A DNA stretch of 64,000 nt, from positions 118,872 through 182,871 of the forward strand of contig WJME01000304.1 in the NCBI GenBank assembly GCA_014728115.1, read 5' to 3'. Below the pieces are notes generated by a model, which did no database searches, was not told the origin of the DNA, and saw nothing but the letters and a program-made list of their open reading frames with translations. Position numbers and translations under genes: made by a program. Below are positions 28,532 through 37,450 of this stretch, in pieces; within the stretch, counting starts at the first letter, position 1, and every line of letters begins with the position of its first letter. This stretch comes from Candidatus Zhuqueibacterota bacterium. Its GTDB lineage: Bacteria > Zhuqueibacterota > Zhuqueibacteria > Residuimicrobiales > Oceaniaggregativiventaceae.

Positions 28532-28608
28532 TTCTTCTCTGTGTCCCTCTGCGTTCTCTGTGGTGAACGATCTACCACAGAGGGCACGGAGGAACACGGA
28601 GAGAAGAA
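28532..28608. repeat. Palindromic repeat of the ACCACAGAGG-CACGGAG type
   Basis: Left arm TCTCTGTGTCCCTCTGCG...TGTGGT pairs imperfectly with right arm ACCACAGAGGGCACGGAGG...GAGAAGAA around a 9-nt loop. The sequence type is a known class of dispersed intergenic palindromes; related copies lie at 30710-30761 and 58150-58265. It sits directly after serS and could also end its transcript. Confidence 0.65.
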
Positions 28609-28686
28609 AATAAAATAAACTCGTAAACTGCTGCATTTGATCTATTTGGTTTTCAAGAATAGGGATAAAATCAAGAATTTCAAGAG

Positions 28687-30117
28687 GTGACTATCGACGC
28701 TGCAATGACATACAGCTGGTTATCGGTTCTGCCGCCCTTGCTGGCCATCGTGATCGCCATCCGCACCAAACAGGTGATCCTCTCCCTTTTTCTGGGGATC
28801 TGGATCGGGTGGACCATCATCATGAATTTCAATCCTCTCACCGGATTCGCCGCTGCCCTGGAGGGCTGTGTGCAGGTGTTTGTGGATCCCAGCAACACCA
28901 AAGTGATTCTGTTCAGCGCCATGGTGGGTGCGCTGATCACCTTTACCCAGTATTCAGGGGGCATGGAAGGATTCGTGCAATCCATGACCAACCGCGGATG
29001 GGTCAATACGCGTAAAAAGGCCGGACTCTTTGCCTGGTTTGTCGGCATGGTGATCTTTGTGGAATCCAATATCAGCGTCCTGATCGCCGGTGCCGTGGCA
29101 CGGCCCTTGTTCGACAAGCTGCGCATCTCCAGAGAAAAACTGGCCTATATCACCGATTCCACATCAGCACCCAAGTGCATTCTCATCCCCCTCAATGCCT
29201 GGGGCGCATTCATCATTGGATTACTGGCCGACCAGAATGTGCAAAACCCTGTCGGAGCCATGGTCTCTTCTATGCCGTTCAACATTTACGCCATTGCAGC
29301 CATCAGCCTGGTGCTGGTGGTGATTCTCAAAAAGACCGACTGGGGTCCCATGCGCGAGGCAGAACGACGTGTTCGGGAAGAAGGCAAGCTGTTGCGTGAC
29401 GGCGCCGAACCCCTGGTCTCTGCCGATGTACTGCACATCGAACCCAAACAGGGCGTGCCCAGACGCATGTTCAACATGCTGCTGCCGGTGCTGGTGATGG
29501 TGATCATGATGCCGGTGGGACTCGCCATCACCGGCAATGGCGATATCATGAATGGCTCGGGCTCGACGTCGGTGTTTTGGGCTGTGGTCTCGGGTCTGGT
29601 CGTCGGTGCGATTTCATACCGGGTGCAAAAAATCATGTCCATCAAAGAGATCATGGATCAGTTTATCGCCGGTGTATCCGGACTCATTCCCATGGCCGCG
29701 CTCATGATGCTGGCGTTTGCCATCGGTGATGTGTGTGGCGAATTGGGCACCGGACCTTATGTGGCCCATATGACCGATGCTCTGTTATCGCCCAAACTGG
29801 TGCCTGCACTCTTGTTTATCGTGTCGGCGTTTATCGCATTCAGCACCGGTACCTCGTGGGGCACCTTTGCGATCATGATCCCCATTGGCCTGCCCATGGT
29901 GACCATGATGGATCTGAATCAGGGCCTGATCATCGCTGCAGTGTTGGGTGGGGGAGTTTTTGGTGACCATTGCTCGCCTATCTCGGATACGACGATTATC
30001 GCCTCCATGTCTGCCGCCACCGATCACATCGATCATGTACGCACCCAGTTGCCGTATGCCATGACCGCGGCAGCCATTACCCTTGTTGTATATTTGATTC
30101 TCGGATTCATTCTATGA
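28687..30117 (+). CDS. NhaC-family Na+/H+ antiporter
   Basis: The 476-residue inner-membrane protein has about twelve helices. YSWLSVLPPLLAIVIAIRTK at the start, IADQ-type charged helices, VEGNI-like FVESNISVLIAGAVARPL, DSTSAPKCILIPLNAWGAF and GTSWGTFAIMIPIGLPM, and GGGVFGDHCSPISDTTI are typical of the NhaC ion-transporter family, which exchanges Na+ (or an organic acid) for protons. The GTG at 28687 is used; an ATG at 28705, six codons on, is a plausible alternative, with AAGAGG upstream of both. It overlaps the phosphodiesterase gene by 4 bp. Confidence 0.9.
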   Translation: MTIDAAMTYSWLSVLPPLLAIVIAIRTKQVILSLFLGIWIGWTIIMNFNPLTGFAAALEGCVQVFVDPSNTKVILFSAMVGALITFTQYSGGMEGFVQSMTNRGWVNTRKKAGLFAWFVGMVIFVESNISVLIAGAVARPLFDKLRISREKLAYITDSTSAPKCILIPLNAWGAFIIGLLADQNVQNPVGAMVSSMPFNIYAIAAISLVLVVILKKTDWGPMREAERRVREEGKLLRDGAEPLVSADVLHIEPKQGVPRRMFNMLLPVLVMVIMMPVGLAITGNGDIMNGSGSTSVFWAVVSGLVVGAISYRVQKIMSIKEIMDQFIAGVSGLIPMAALMMLAFAIGDVCGELGTGPYVAHMTDALLSPKLVPALLFIVSAFIAFSTGTSWGTFAIMIPIGLPMVTMMDLNQGLIIAAVLGGGVFGDHCSPISDTTIIASMSAATDHIDHVRTQLPYAMTAAAITLVVYLILGFIL

Positions 30118-30605
30118 CCCGCATTGGCTTGATTTCGGATACCCACGGAACGCTCGACAATCGTGTTTTTGAGATTTTCGATTCTGTTGATCTTGTCCTT
30201 CATGCCGGAGATATCGGCAACGCGGATATTCTGACAGCTTTGAATGCCATCGCACCGGTCAACGCCGTCTATGGAAACTGTGATTCATGGGAGATCCGGC
30301 AGCGAACACGGGAATGGGCGGAATTGCATTATGAAAATTATATCCTTCGGTTAAAGCATATCCCGAATAAAAAATTCCAGGCCCTTTCCCATCCTGGCCC
30401 CGCACTCATCATCTATGGCCATTTACACAGGCCGGGGCTCGAGCGTCGCGGCCAGGCCTGGATCATCAATCCCGGCTCTGCCACCCAGCCCCGTAACGAC
30501 GACGGCAAACGAACTGTTGGTCTCCTGATGCTGGACAAGGGTGATGCTGAACTCAATATTGTTTCTTTGGAGGACGGGCAATCGATCATTCGCCAAAAAC
30601 TCTAG
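30114..30605 (+). CDS. YfcE/MJ0936-type metallophosphoesterase
   Basis: A 163-residue calcineurin-like phosphodiesterase: LISDTHG near the start, LVLHAGDIG, AVYGNCDSW and IIYGHLHRPG carry the metal-binding Asp, His and Asn residues of the two-metal centre, and INPGSATQPR is also conserved. Members hydrolyse phosphodiesters; the natural substrate is unknown. The ATG at 30114 lies in the ATGA overlap with the NhaC gene stop and starts right before the first strand; longer frames upstream are read from inside the NhaC gene and are not real. Confidence 0.9.
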   Translation: MTRIGLISDTHGTLDNRVFEIFDSVDLVLHAGDIGNADILTALNAIAPVNAVYGNCDSWEIRQRTREWAELHYENYILRLKHIPNKKFQALSHPGPALIIYGHLHRPGLERRGQAWIINPGSATQPRNDDGKRTVGLLMLDKGDAELNIVSLEDGQSIIRQKL

Positions 30606-30709
30606 CGCAAAAAAGGAACCACGGAACACTGGGAGCAGGCCTTGGCTATAACCCAATTTATTTTGAAAACTTGATGATATTGCTTTTCCAAAGAGTCCTG
30701 CATTTTTTT

Positions 30710-30761
30710 CTCCGTGTCGCTCTGCGATCCTTTGCGCTCTCGGCCCCTCTGCGTTGAGAGC
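30710..30761. repeat. Intergenic repeat fragment, CTCCGTGTC-type
   Basis: CTCCGTGTCGCTCTGCGATC and CCCCTCTGCGTTGAGAGC belong to the same dispersed repeat family as 28532-28608. A partial opposite arm (GGAACCACGGAACACTGG) lies at about 30612-30630, so the gap between the phosphodiesterase and pyrF may hold a degraded palindrome. Confidence 0.45.
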
Positions 30762-30847
30762 CAGTCTGAAAAGGTGCAGAATATTTAAAAAGATCCAAAT
30801 TAAACATTCTAAATTCTACATTCAACAATTCTCCCCCGGAGGCATGT

Positions 30848-31657
30848 GTGGCATTCAAAGAAAAACTATTATCGGTTATCGAGTCTCAAAATTCATTGTT
30901 ATGTGTCGGGCTGGACACCGATATCGAGCGCATACCAGAACATCTCAAGTCCGAGTCTGACCCGGTTCTGGCATTCAATCGTGAGATCATCGAGGCTACA
31001 GCCGAATATGCGGCTGCGTTCAAGATCAACACCGCATTCTATGAAGCCCGCGGTGTGCAGGGCTGGCAGACACTGCAAGATACCCTGGATGCCATACCGC
31101 CTTATTGCCTGACCATTGCCGATGCCAAACGCGGCGATATCGGCAACACCTCGCGCATGTATGCCAAATCTCTGTTCGAGGTGCTGGGAGCGGATGCCAT
31201 AACCGTCAATCCCTATATGGGACATGACAGTGTCCGGCCCTTTCTGGAAGATCCTGATAAAGGCGTGTTTATTCTCTGTGTCACCTCGAACCCGGGTTCA
31301 CAAGACTTTCAACGAATATCTGACGGTCAGTCACCGTTATATAAGAAAATTGCCCTGACCGTACAGCAATGGAACGACAAGAGCAATTGCGGTTTGGTGG
31401 TGGGCGCCACACATCCGCAAGAGCTGGCCGAGGTGCGCAGCTGGGTGCCGGACATGCCCTTTTTGATTCCGGGCATCGGAGCTCAGGGCGGAGATATCGA
31501 ACTGGCCGTGCGTAACGGCACCGATGTTCAGGGAACCAATGCCCTGTTTAACTCGAGCCGTGCGATTCTCTATGCGTCTTCCGGACCCGAATACAAGAGT
31601 GCTGCGGCGAGTGTGGCGAGCAAAACACGTAATGAACTGAATCGCTATAGAAAATAG
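30848..31657 (+). CDS. pyrF: Orotidine 5'-phosphate decarboxylase, type 2
   Basis: Converts OMP to UMP, the last step of pyrimidine synthesis. The 269-residue protein is the long (type 2) form: LLCVGLDTDIERIPEHLK at the start, FKINTAFYEARGVQGW, and the catalytic strand TIADAKRGDIGNT with the Asp-Lys-Asp array; VCVTSN-like FILCVTSNPGSQDF and FLIPGIGAQGGD are the phosphate-binding loops. The GTG start at 30848 has GGAGG five bases upstream. It is followed 11 bp later by pyrE, an operon that makes UMP from orotate. Confidence 0.95.
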   Translation: MAFKEKLLSVIESQNSLLCVGLDTDIERIPEHLKSESDPVLAFNREIIEATAEYAAAFKINTAFYEARGVQGWQTLQDTLDAIPPYCLTIADAKRGDIGNTSRMYAKSLFEVLGADAITVNPYMGHDSVRPFLEDPDKGVFILCVTSNPGSQDFQRISDGQSPLYKKIALTVQQWNDKSNCGLVVGATHPQELAEVRSWVPDMPFLIPGIGAQGGDIELAVRNGTDVQGTNALFNSSRAILYASSGPEYKSAAASVASKTRNELNRYRK

Positions 31658-31668
31658 AGAGGTAGAAA

Positions 31669-32256
31669 TTGAAGCACGACAAAGTCCTTGAAATTTTTCG
31701 TTCCAGTGGCGCATTACTGGAAGGGCATTTTTTGTTGACCAGTGGATTACACAGTCCCAACTATTTTCAATGTGCTCAAGTATTGCAGTATCCGCATCAT
31801 TGCACGCACTTGTGCACCGAAATAAGCAACGCGTTCAAACACATCGATATCGATGTGGTGGTTTCTCCGGCCATCGGCGGCATTATCGTAGGCCAGGAAG
31901 TGGCCCGGCAACTGGGCAAACGGGCCATCTTTTCCGAACGGGAGAATGGGGTGATGACTTTTAGGCGCGGTTTGAGCCTCAGCAAAGGCGAAAAAGTGCT
32001 GGCTGTAGAAGATGTCATCACCACCGGCGGCTCGATCAGGGAAACGATCGAATTGTGTCGCCATCAGGGGGCAGAGATCGTCGGAGCAGCCTGCATCGTA
32101 GATCGCAGCGCGGGTAAAGCAGATCTGGGGACCCCCATGCATTCTGTGCTGCAAATGCAAGTGACCACCTACGAGCCCGCAGGATGCCCGTTGTGTCAAC
32201 AGGGACTGGAGCTGGTCAAGCCGGGCAGCCGTCAGAATCCGTCAAGAACGAGGTAG
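31669..32256 (+). CDS. pyrE: Orotate phosphoribosyltransferase
   Basis: A 195-residue enzyme that joins orotate to PRPP to give OMP, the substrate of the adjacent pyrF product. The PRPP-binding loop is VLAVEDVITTGGSIRETI (about 107-124), and GHFLLTSGLHSPNYFQCAQV is the typical N-terminal substrate region; VVSPAIGGIIVGQEVARQLG supports the fold. The start is a TTG at 31669 with GAGAGG upstream; no closer ATG fits. The gene ends just before the exchanger gene. Confidence 0.94.
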   Translation: MKHDKVLEIFRSSGALLEGHFLLTSGLHSPNYFQCAQVLQYPHHCTHLCTEISNAFKHIDIDVVVSPAIGGIIVGQEVARQLGKRAIFSERENGVMTFRRGLSLSKGEKVLAVEDVITTGGSIRETIELCRHQGAEIVGAACIVDRSAGKADLGTPMHSVLQMQVTTYEPAGCPLCQQGLELVKPGSRQNPSRTR

Positions 32257-32258
32257 TT

Positions 32259-33224
32259 ATGCTCTGGATCCCCTCTTTGCTGTTTGTCGTGGGAATCGTA
32301 TTGCTCTATTTGGGTGCCGAAATGTTGGTGCGCGGATCGAGCACCCTGGCGATTCGTTTCGGTATCCGGCCCATGATCGTGGGACTGACCATTGTGGCTA
32401 TGGGCACCTCTGCGCCGGAGCTGGCTGTCAGCCTCATCGCAGCCCTCAGGGAGACCAAAGACATTGCCCTGGGAAATATAATCGGCAGCAATATCGCCAA
32501 CCTTGCGCTGGTGGTCGGTGTGGCGGCACTCATCCGGCCTCTGGAGATTCAGGTAAGTACGGTGCGGCGGGAAATGCCGTTTCTCATTCTTGCCACGGCC
32601 CTGTTTTATATCATGAGCGTGGATGGCACATTGGGGCACGTTGACGGAGCAATCCTCTTGCTCTTGTTTATCGGTTTCATCCTCTATATGATTCGCTCTG
32701 CGCAAAAAGATCGGTTGGGTGCCAAACACTTTCAAGCCGGACTCTCGACAGCCGAAGAAAAAAAACAGCGCAATTGGTTGAGCATCGCTCTGACCATCAT
32801 AGGGCTGGCTGTGCTCGTGGGCGCTTCTTCCCTGATCGTTCGATCGGCCACCACGATTGCCCTGGCCCTGGGCATCAGCGAGCTGGTCATCGGTGTGACC
32901 ATGGTTGCAGTGGGCACCTCTTTGCCGGAACTGGCCATTTCCACGGTGAGTGTGGCCAAGGGAGAAGTGGATATCGCTGTGGGCAATGCTGTGGGAAGCA
33001 ATATTTTTAATACCCTCATGGTTATCGCGATCATTGCCCTGTTGTTCCCCATACAGGTCGACAAACCGTTATTGACGTTTCATTTCCCGTTTCAAATGAT
33101 TCTGACCATCATTTTCTTGCCTTTGATTCGCACAGGATTCAAGATCCAGCGCTGGGAAGGCGGGGTGCTGGTGGGTTCCTATGTGTTGTTTATATATTTG
33201 TTGCTGGTGATGGATTTTATTTAA
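32259..33224 (+). CDS. Calcium/sodium antiporter, CaCA family (YrbG-like)
   Basis: About 321 residues with ten or eleven helices and two inverted repeats, the hallmark of CaCA exchangers: GTSAPELAVSLIAAL with NIIGSNIANLALVVG in the first half and GTSLPELAISTVSVAKG with NAVGSNIFNTLMVI in the second. The paired G-T-S-x-P-E and G-S-N-x-x-N motifs line the ion site. The ATG at 32259 has GAGG just upstream; the longer frame starting at 32184 lies inside pyrE and is not used. Exports Ca2+ (or other ions) in exchange for Na+ or H+. Confidence 0.93.
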   Translation: MLWIPSLLFVVGIVLLYLGAEMLVRGSSTLAIRFGIRPMIVGLTIVAMGTSAPELAVSLIAALRETKDIALGNIIGSNIANLALVVGVAALIRPLEIQVSTVRREMPFLILATALFYIMSVDGTLGHVDGAILLLLFIGFILYMIRSAQKDRLGAKHFQAGLSTAEEKKQRNWLSIALTIIGLAVLVGASSLIVRSATTIALALGISELVIGVTMVAVGTSLPELAISTVSVAKGEVDIAVGNAVGSNIFNTLMVIAIIALLFPIQVDKPLLTFHFPFQMILTIIFLPLIRTGFKIQRWEGGVLVGSYVLFIYLLLVMDFI

Positions 33225-33241
33225 GCGTTCATTTGGTTATA

Positions 33242-33273
33242 GACCTGAAAGGTGAAAAAACACCTTTCAGGTC
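33242..33273. terminator. Perfect 13-bp hairpin after the antiporter gene
   Basis: GACCTGAAAGGTG at 33242-33254 is the exact reverse complement of CACCTTTCAGGTC, with an AAAAAA loop (slightly offset by one base at the left end). No T run follows, so it could end transcripts only weakly or protect a 3' end. Confidence 0.45.
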
Positions 33274-33335
33274 GGCTGGAGGATTGGTGTCGAGGGGCAT
33301 TTTATTGTCAGGTTTCTTTTCCACCTGCCGGGTGT

Positions 33336-33367
33336 AAAAAAAAAAGCCCTTGATCACTCAAGGGCTT
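33336..33367 (-). terminator. Rho-independent terminator of the rpoD gene
   Basis: On the minus strand AAGCCCTTGA pairs with TCAAGGGCTT around a GTGA loop and is followed by about ten T. It begins four bases past the sigma-factor stop codon. Confidence 0.9.
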
Positions 33368-33371
33368 GAAA

Positions 33372-34250
33372 TCATCCGAGATATTTTCTTAAAGGTTCCA
33401 GACGCGATCGATGTCGCAGCCGTCGTAAGGCTTTTTCCTTGATCTGGCGTACCCGTTCACGGGTGAGTTGAAAATACTCCCCGATCTCTTCGAGGGTCAG
33501 GGGGCGGTCACCGAGCAGACCGAAATAGAGCTTGACGATTTCAGCTTCACGGTCTTTAAGGGTACCCAGGACCTTGTCGATCTCTTCCCGTAAAGAGGCG
33601 CGCATCAGATCTCCATCTGGCGGCGAATAACGATCACTTTCCAGCACATCCAAAAGACTGTTTCCCTCATCTTCTTTGAACGGTTCGTCGAGGGAAAGGT
33701 GTCGGGCAGATGTTTTAAGGACATCGGCCACTTCAAAAGAAGTCATCTCCATCTTGTCGGCTATTTCATCCATACTGGGTTCGCGGCTGTATTTCTTTTC
33801 CAGCCCTTCCAGCGCTCTTCCGACTTTATTGATGGCGCCAACACGATTCAGAGGCAGACGCACGACACGCGATTGTTCGGCGAGAGCCTGCAGAATAGAC
33901 TGGCGAATCCACCATACCGCATACGAGATAAATTTGAATCCCCGGGTTTCATCAAAACGCTGTGCAGCCTTGATCAATCCCAGATTGCCTTCACTGATCA
34001 GATCCTGCAGGGGCAGGCCCTGACCCTGATATTCCTTGGCAACGCTGATCACAAAACGCAGGTTCGCCTTGACCAGAGTATCCAGAGCGTCTTCATCTCC
34101 TTTGCGAATACGGCGAGCCAATTCAATTTCTCTCTCAGGGGGCAGAGGCGAAAAATTGCCGATTTCCTCAAGGTACTTTTCAATCGACTCTTTGGAGCGA
34201 ATTTCTCCTTTTTTCTTTTTCTTTTGAGATTTTTCTTTTACATCCTGCAA
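33372..34250 (-). CDS. rpoD: Primary sigma factor (RpoD/SigA type, no region 1.1)
   Basis: The 292-residue protein has region 1.2 (SIEKYLEEIGNFSPLPPERE), region 2 with the -10-recognition helix (FDETRGFKFISYAVWWIRQS), region 3, and region 4 with TLEEIGEYFQLTRERVRQIK for -35 recognition. It lacks the acidic region 1.1 and the non-conserved insert of proteobacterial sigma-70, as is usual for the primary sigma of Bacteroidota and related phyla. A lysine-rich stretch (KKKKKGEIRSKE) opens it. It stands alone on the minus strand with its own terminator. It could be an RpoS-like alternative, but length and region 1.2/2/4 agreement favour the housekeeping factor. Confidence 0.9.
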   Translation of the reverse strand: MQDVKEKSQKKKKKGEIRSKESIEKYLEEIGNFSPLPPEREIELARRIRKGDEDALDTLVKANLRFVISVAKEYQGQGLPLQDLISEGNLGLIKAAQRFDETRGFKFISYAVWWIRQSILQALAEQSRVVRLPLNRVGAINKVGRALEGLEKKYSREPSMDEIADKMEMTSFEVADVLKTSARHLSLDEPFKEDEGNSLLDVLESDRYSPPDGDLMRASLREEIDKVLGTLKDREAEIVKLYFGLLGDRPLTLEEIGEYFQLTRERVRQIKEKALRRLRHRSRLEPLRKYLG

Positions 34251-34537
34251 AATGGTATCACTTCCTTTATAGTTTTAACACAGGCTGGAATTGGATTCTC
34301 GTTCATGAATTCTGTACGAAAAGATTGCATTTAAAAATGGATGCTGAAACGTTGTTTTTTTAGTTGAGAGCCATTAAATACTAGAACACGGCAGAATAGA
34401 ATTTATTTCTAAAAAATATTTACGAAAAACAGAAAATCAACAGACACATCAAATAATTTAATACAAATTTCATAAAAAATCAACCCTAAACTAACATTTC
34501 AGTCTTTATTGTATGTGCAAAGCGATGAATTGTTTCC

Positions 34538-35980
34538 TTATTTTTTCCAAAATGCCGGGGTGATCAGAACGATGACCGTATAGAGCTCCAATCGTCCCAA
34601 CAGCATAAAAAACGACAACAACCACTTGCCAAACAAAGGAATGTGTGCATAGTTGTCTGTCGGTCCTATCGTGGCCAAACCCGGTCCGATATTGCCCAGG
34701 GTTGCAGCCACACTGGAGGTGGCAGTGATGATATCCAGTCCCATCATGGCCATAACAAGAGACCCTACTGTGAAAATACCCATATAGATCACAAAAAAGG
34801 CCAGGATATTGGTCATCACTTCAGGAGACACAATACGCCCTCCCAGCCGAATAGGCAGAAAAGCATTGGGATGTAACAGTTTTTGTAACTCGTTTAATCC
34901 ATGTTTGAATATCAGCATGATTCGTACGATCTTGATCGATCCTCCGGTCGATCCCGCACATCCTCCGACAAACATCAGAAGCAACATCATTAATTGTCCG
35001 GCAGTCGACCACTGCTCAAAATCAGCGGTGGCATACCCGGTGGTCGTGGTAATCGAAATCACCTGAAAGGCAGCGGCTCGTACAGATTCACCCAGCTCGA
35101 GTTTGTTGATCAGGAAAAGCATCCCGGTAACCAAAAGAATACAAAAGAGTAAAATACGAAAGTAAAAGCGGAATTCCCGATCAGAAGTATAAACACCCCA
35201 CTGTTTTGACAAAAAGCGATAGTGCAGGGCAAAATTGGTGCCTGCCAGAACCATAAAGACCATGATCACCGATTCTACATAAAGACTATCAAAGTGGGCG
35301 ATGCTGGCATTTTTGGTTGAAAAGCCACCGGTGGCCACCGTACCAAAGGTATGGCACAGCGCATCGAACAGGGACAATCCTCCGGCCATTAAAAGAACGG
35401 TTTCCAGGGCAGTAATCAGAACGTACACACCATAGAGAATTTTCGCAGTTTCCTTGATACGGGGACTCAATTTATCCGGCGCAGGACCGGGCACCTCGGC
35501 CTTGAACAGCTGCATGCCGCCAACACCCAGAAAAGGAAGAATGGCCAGTGACAACACAATAATGCCCATCCCCCCTAGCCAGTGCGTCAGACTCCGCCAA
35601 AACAAGAGTCCGTGTGGCAGAGCTTCTATATCGGTGAGGATACTCGCTCCTGTGGTGCTGAATCCGGACATGGTTTCGAAAAACGCATCGGTATATGAAG
35701 GGATAGCCCCGGAAAACACAAAAGGCAAGGCACCAAACGCTGCGGCAAAGGTCCAGCTGAGCACCACGATGGCAAATCCTTCGCGGGTGCGCAACTCGGT
35801 ATGGTGGCGATTAAAAAGCACGAGCAAGAGACCGACGACCATGGTAATGATCATGGAGACCAGAAAATCCCCTGCATCACCCTCCTGGTAATAGAGAGAA
35901 AATGCCAGTGGCAGGCTCATTGCAAGGGCAATAGAAATGAGCAATGCACCCAATATGTTCAGTACGGCTCGATAATTCAT
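34538..35980 (-). CDS. trkH: TrkH-family potassium uptake channel subunit
   Basis: About 480 residues, the membrane subunit of the Trk system, which imports K+ using the membrane potential under control of TrkA. Four M1-P-M2 units are visible; selectivity-filter-like loops include SGFSTTGASIL, GTVATGGFSTKN, TTTTGYATADF and ATLGNIGPGLA. The ATG at 35980 (MNYRAVLNILGALL) is chosen because GGAAA lies upstream and it matches the family start; a longer frame to 36031 is not needed. It lies 103 bp downstream of trkA on the same strand. Confidence 0.95.
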   Translation of the reverse strand: MNYRAVLNILGALLISIALAMSLPLAFSLYYQEGDAGDFLVSMIITMVVGLLLVLFNRHHTELRTREGFAIVVLSWTFAAAFGALPFVFSGAIPSYTDAFFETMSGFSTTGASILTDIEALPHGLLFWRSLTHWLGGMGIIVLSLAILPFLGVGGMQLFKAEVPGPAPDKLSPRIKETAKILYGVYVLITALETVLLMAGGLSLFDALCHTFGTVATGGFSTKNASIAHFDSLYVESVIMVFMVLAGTNFALHYRFLSKQWGVYTSDREFRFYFRILLFCILLVTGMLFLINKLELGESVRAAAFQVISITTTTGYATADFEQWSTAGQLMMLLLMFVGGCAGSTGGSIKIVRIMLIFKHGLNELQKLLHPNAFLPIRLGGRIVSPEVMTNILAFFVIYMGIFTVGSLVMAMMGLDIITATSSVAATLGNIGPGLATIGPTDNYAHIPLFGKWLLSFFMLLGRLELYTVIVLITPAFWKK

Positions 35981-36083
35981 TGTATTTCCGGCTCGAAAGG
36001 AGAGGCCATTCTGCTTTTCATCTCTTGGCAAAAATCTGAAATTTAATTTATATTTCGTCGATATTCGAGTAAAAGAAAGCTTT

Positions 36084-37439
36084 TCAGGACTTTACGGCAA
36101 ACATTTTCTCCACATCCGATATCGCATTTGGCAGGGTAAAGACAAACAACTTGTCTCCCGGCAACAGCGTGGTTGTACCAATGGGCACACTCACATCGCC
36201 GTTGCGGCTCAAAATGCCGATCATGGCGTTTTTAGGCATTTTAAGACGGTTCAGATCCTTGCCGGCTGCTTTTGATTTTTCATGTACCTCGATTTGCAAG
36301 ACTTCGGCATCGATGCCAGGCAAGGTGGCCAGGGAAACGATATTACCCCGTCTGACAAAACGCAGAATTGCATTTGCCGTAATCATTTGCTGATCCACGG
36401 CAGCATCGAGTCCGATACTCGACATAATGGGCAAGTAATCGCTGCGCTGTACCATGGCCAAACATCTCTTAACGCCCAAATGCTTGGCAACCAGACAGGA
36501 GATAATATTGGATTCCTCATCATCGGTCACAGCGATATAGCCATCCATATCCATGATGCCTTCTGCGGCCAAAAGATCGATATCCGTGCCATCGCCCATT
36601 ATAATCAGGGTGCGTTTCAGTTGTTCGGCTATCTTGACCCCTTTTTCATGCTGTGCTTCGATGAGTTTGACCTGAAACTGTTTGTCTTTTTCCAAATCGC
36701 TGGCAACCAGACGCCCGACTTTACCTCCGCCGAGGATCATAATGTTTTCCATTTTCTCTTCGCCTTTGCCGAGGATCTGCAGCAATCTGGGGACTTTGCT
36801 GGACTCGATCATGAAAAAGAGCTGATCGCCTTTTTGCACATAATCATCTCCGCCCGGAATAATGGTCTTGTTTGTGCGAAAAATCGCCACAACCCGGAAA
36901 CGGATATCCGGATTTTCCTCATCGATCTGACGCAGCGTCTTGTTGAGAATCGGCTGATTTTTATCGATGCGAACGCCGATGAGCTGAACCTTGCCATTTT
37001 CAAATTCGATGATATCGGTTGCAGCGGTACGCTTGATCAGCCAGGCGAGTTCCCGGGCTGTTTCCAGCTCGGGATGAATGATCAGATCGATGCCCATATC
37101 TTCTTTTTTCAGGATCGAATCGGGTTGGCTAAAATCGGTATTGCGCAAACGCGCGATTTTAATCCCTACATCACAGCGACTGGCAGCCAGGCAGGCCAGG
37201 ATATTGACTTCATCGAGAGAGGTCACTGCGATCAGCATATCGCTCGACTTTAGCCCTGCTTCTTCGAGAATCGAAGGAACGGCCCCATTGCCCTGAATCA
37301 CCATGGCATCCAACAGATCTGAAGCTTTACGGCACGACTTGGGATCAGGATCGATAATCGTGACATCATTGTTTTCTGCGGTCAACATTTTGCCGAGTTG
37401 TAATCCAACTCGCCCGGCACCCACAATAATTACTTTCAT
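36084..37439 (-). CDS. trkA: Trk system regulator TrkA
   Basis: A 451-residue cytosolic protein with two RCK units. Each has a Rossmann NAD(H)-binding part (MKVIIVGAGRVGLQLGKMLT at 1-20; IMILGGGKVGRLVASDLE near 232-249) followed by a TrkA_C domain (for example VQLIGVRIDKNQPILNKTLR). It gates the TrkH channel in response to nucleotides. It follows the threonine aldolase gene by 11 bp and precedes trkH, so the three probably share a transcript. Confidence 0.95.
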   Translation of the reverse strand: MKVIIVGAGRVGLQLGKMLTAENNDVTIIDPDPKSCRKASDLLDAMVIQGNGAVPSILEEAGLKSSDMLIAVTSLDEVNILACLAASRCDVGIKIARLRNTDFSQPDSILKKEDMGIDLIIHPELETARELAWLIKRTAATDIIEFENGKVQLIGVRIDKNQPILNKTLRQIDEENPDIRFRVVAIFRTNKTIIPGGDDYVQKGDQLFFMIESSKVPRLLQILGKGEEKMENIMILGGGKVGRLVASDLEKDKQFQVKLIEAQHEKGVKIAEQLKRTLIIMGDGTDIDLLAAEGIMDMDGYIAVTDDEESNIISCLVAKHLGVKRCLAMVQRSDYLPIMSSIGLDAAVDQQMITANAILRFVRRGNIVSLATLPGIDAEVLQIEVHEKSKAAGKDLNRLKMPKNAMIGILSRNGDVSVPIGTTTLLPGDKLFVFTLPNAISDVEKMFAVKS

Positions 37440-37450
37440 GGCTGTTTGTT

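Noticed and set aside
27500..28636. Long open frame on the minus strand (378 codons)
   Set aside because: Antisense shadow of serS; no ribosome site and no recognisable domain.
29970..30113. Long N-terminal extension of the phosphodiesterase
   Set aside because: These codons lie inside the NhaC gene in another frame and encode no family sequence; the start in the ATGA overlap is far better.
36282..37253. Open frame on the plus strand (323 codons)
   Set aside because: Antisense to trkA, which is complete; composition and phase show it is a shadow.
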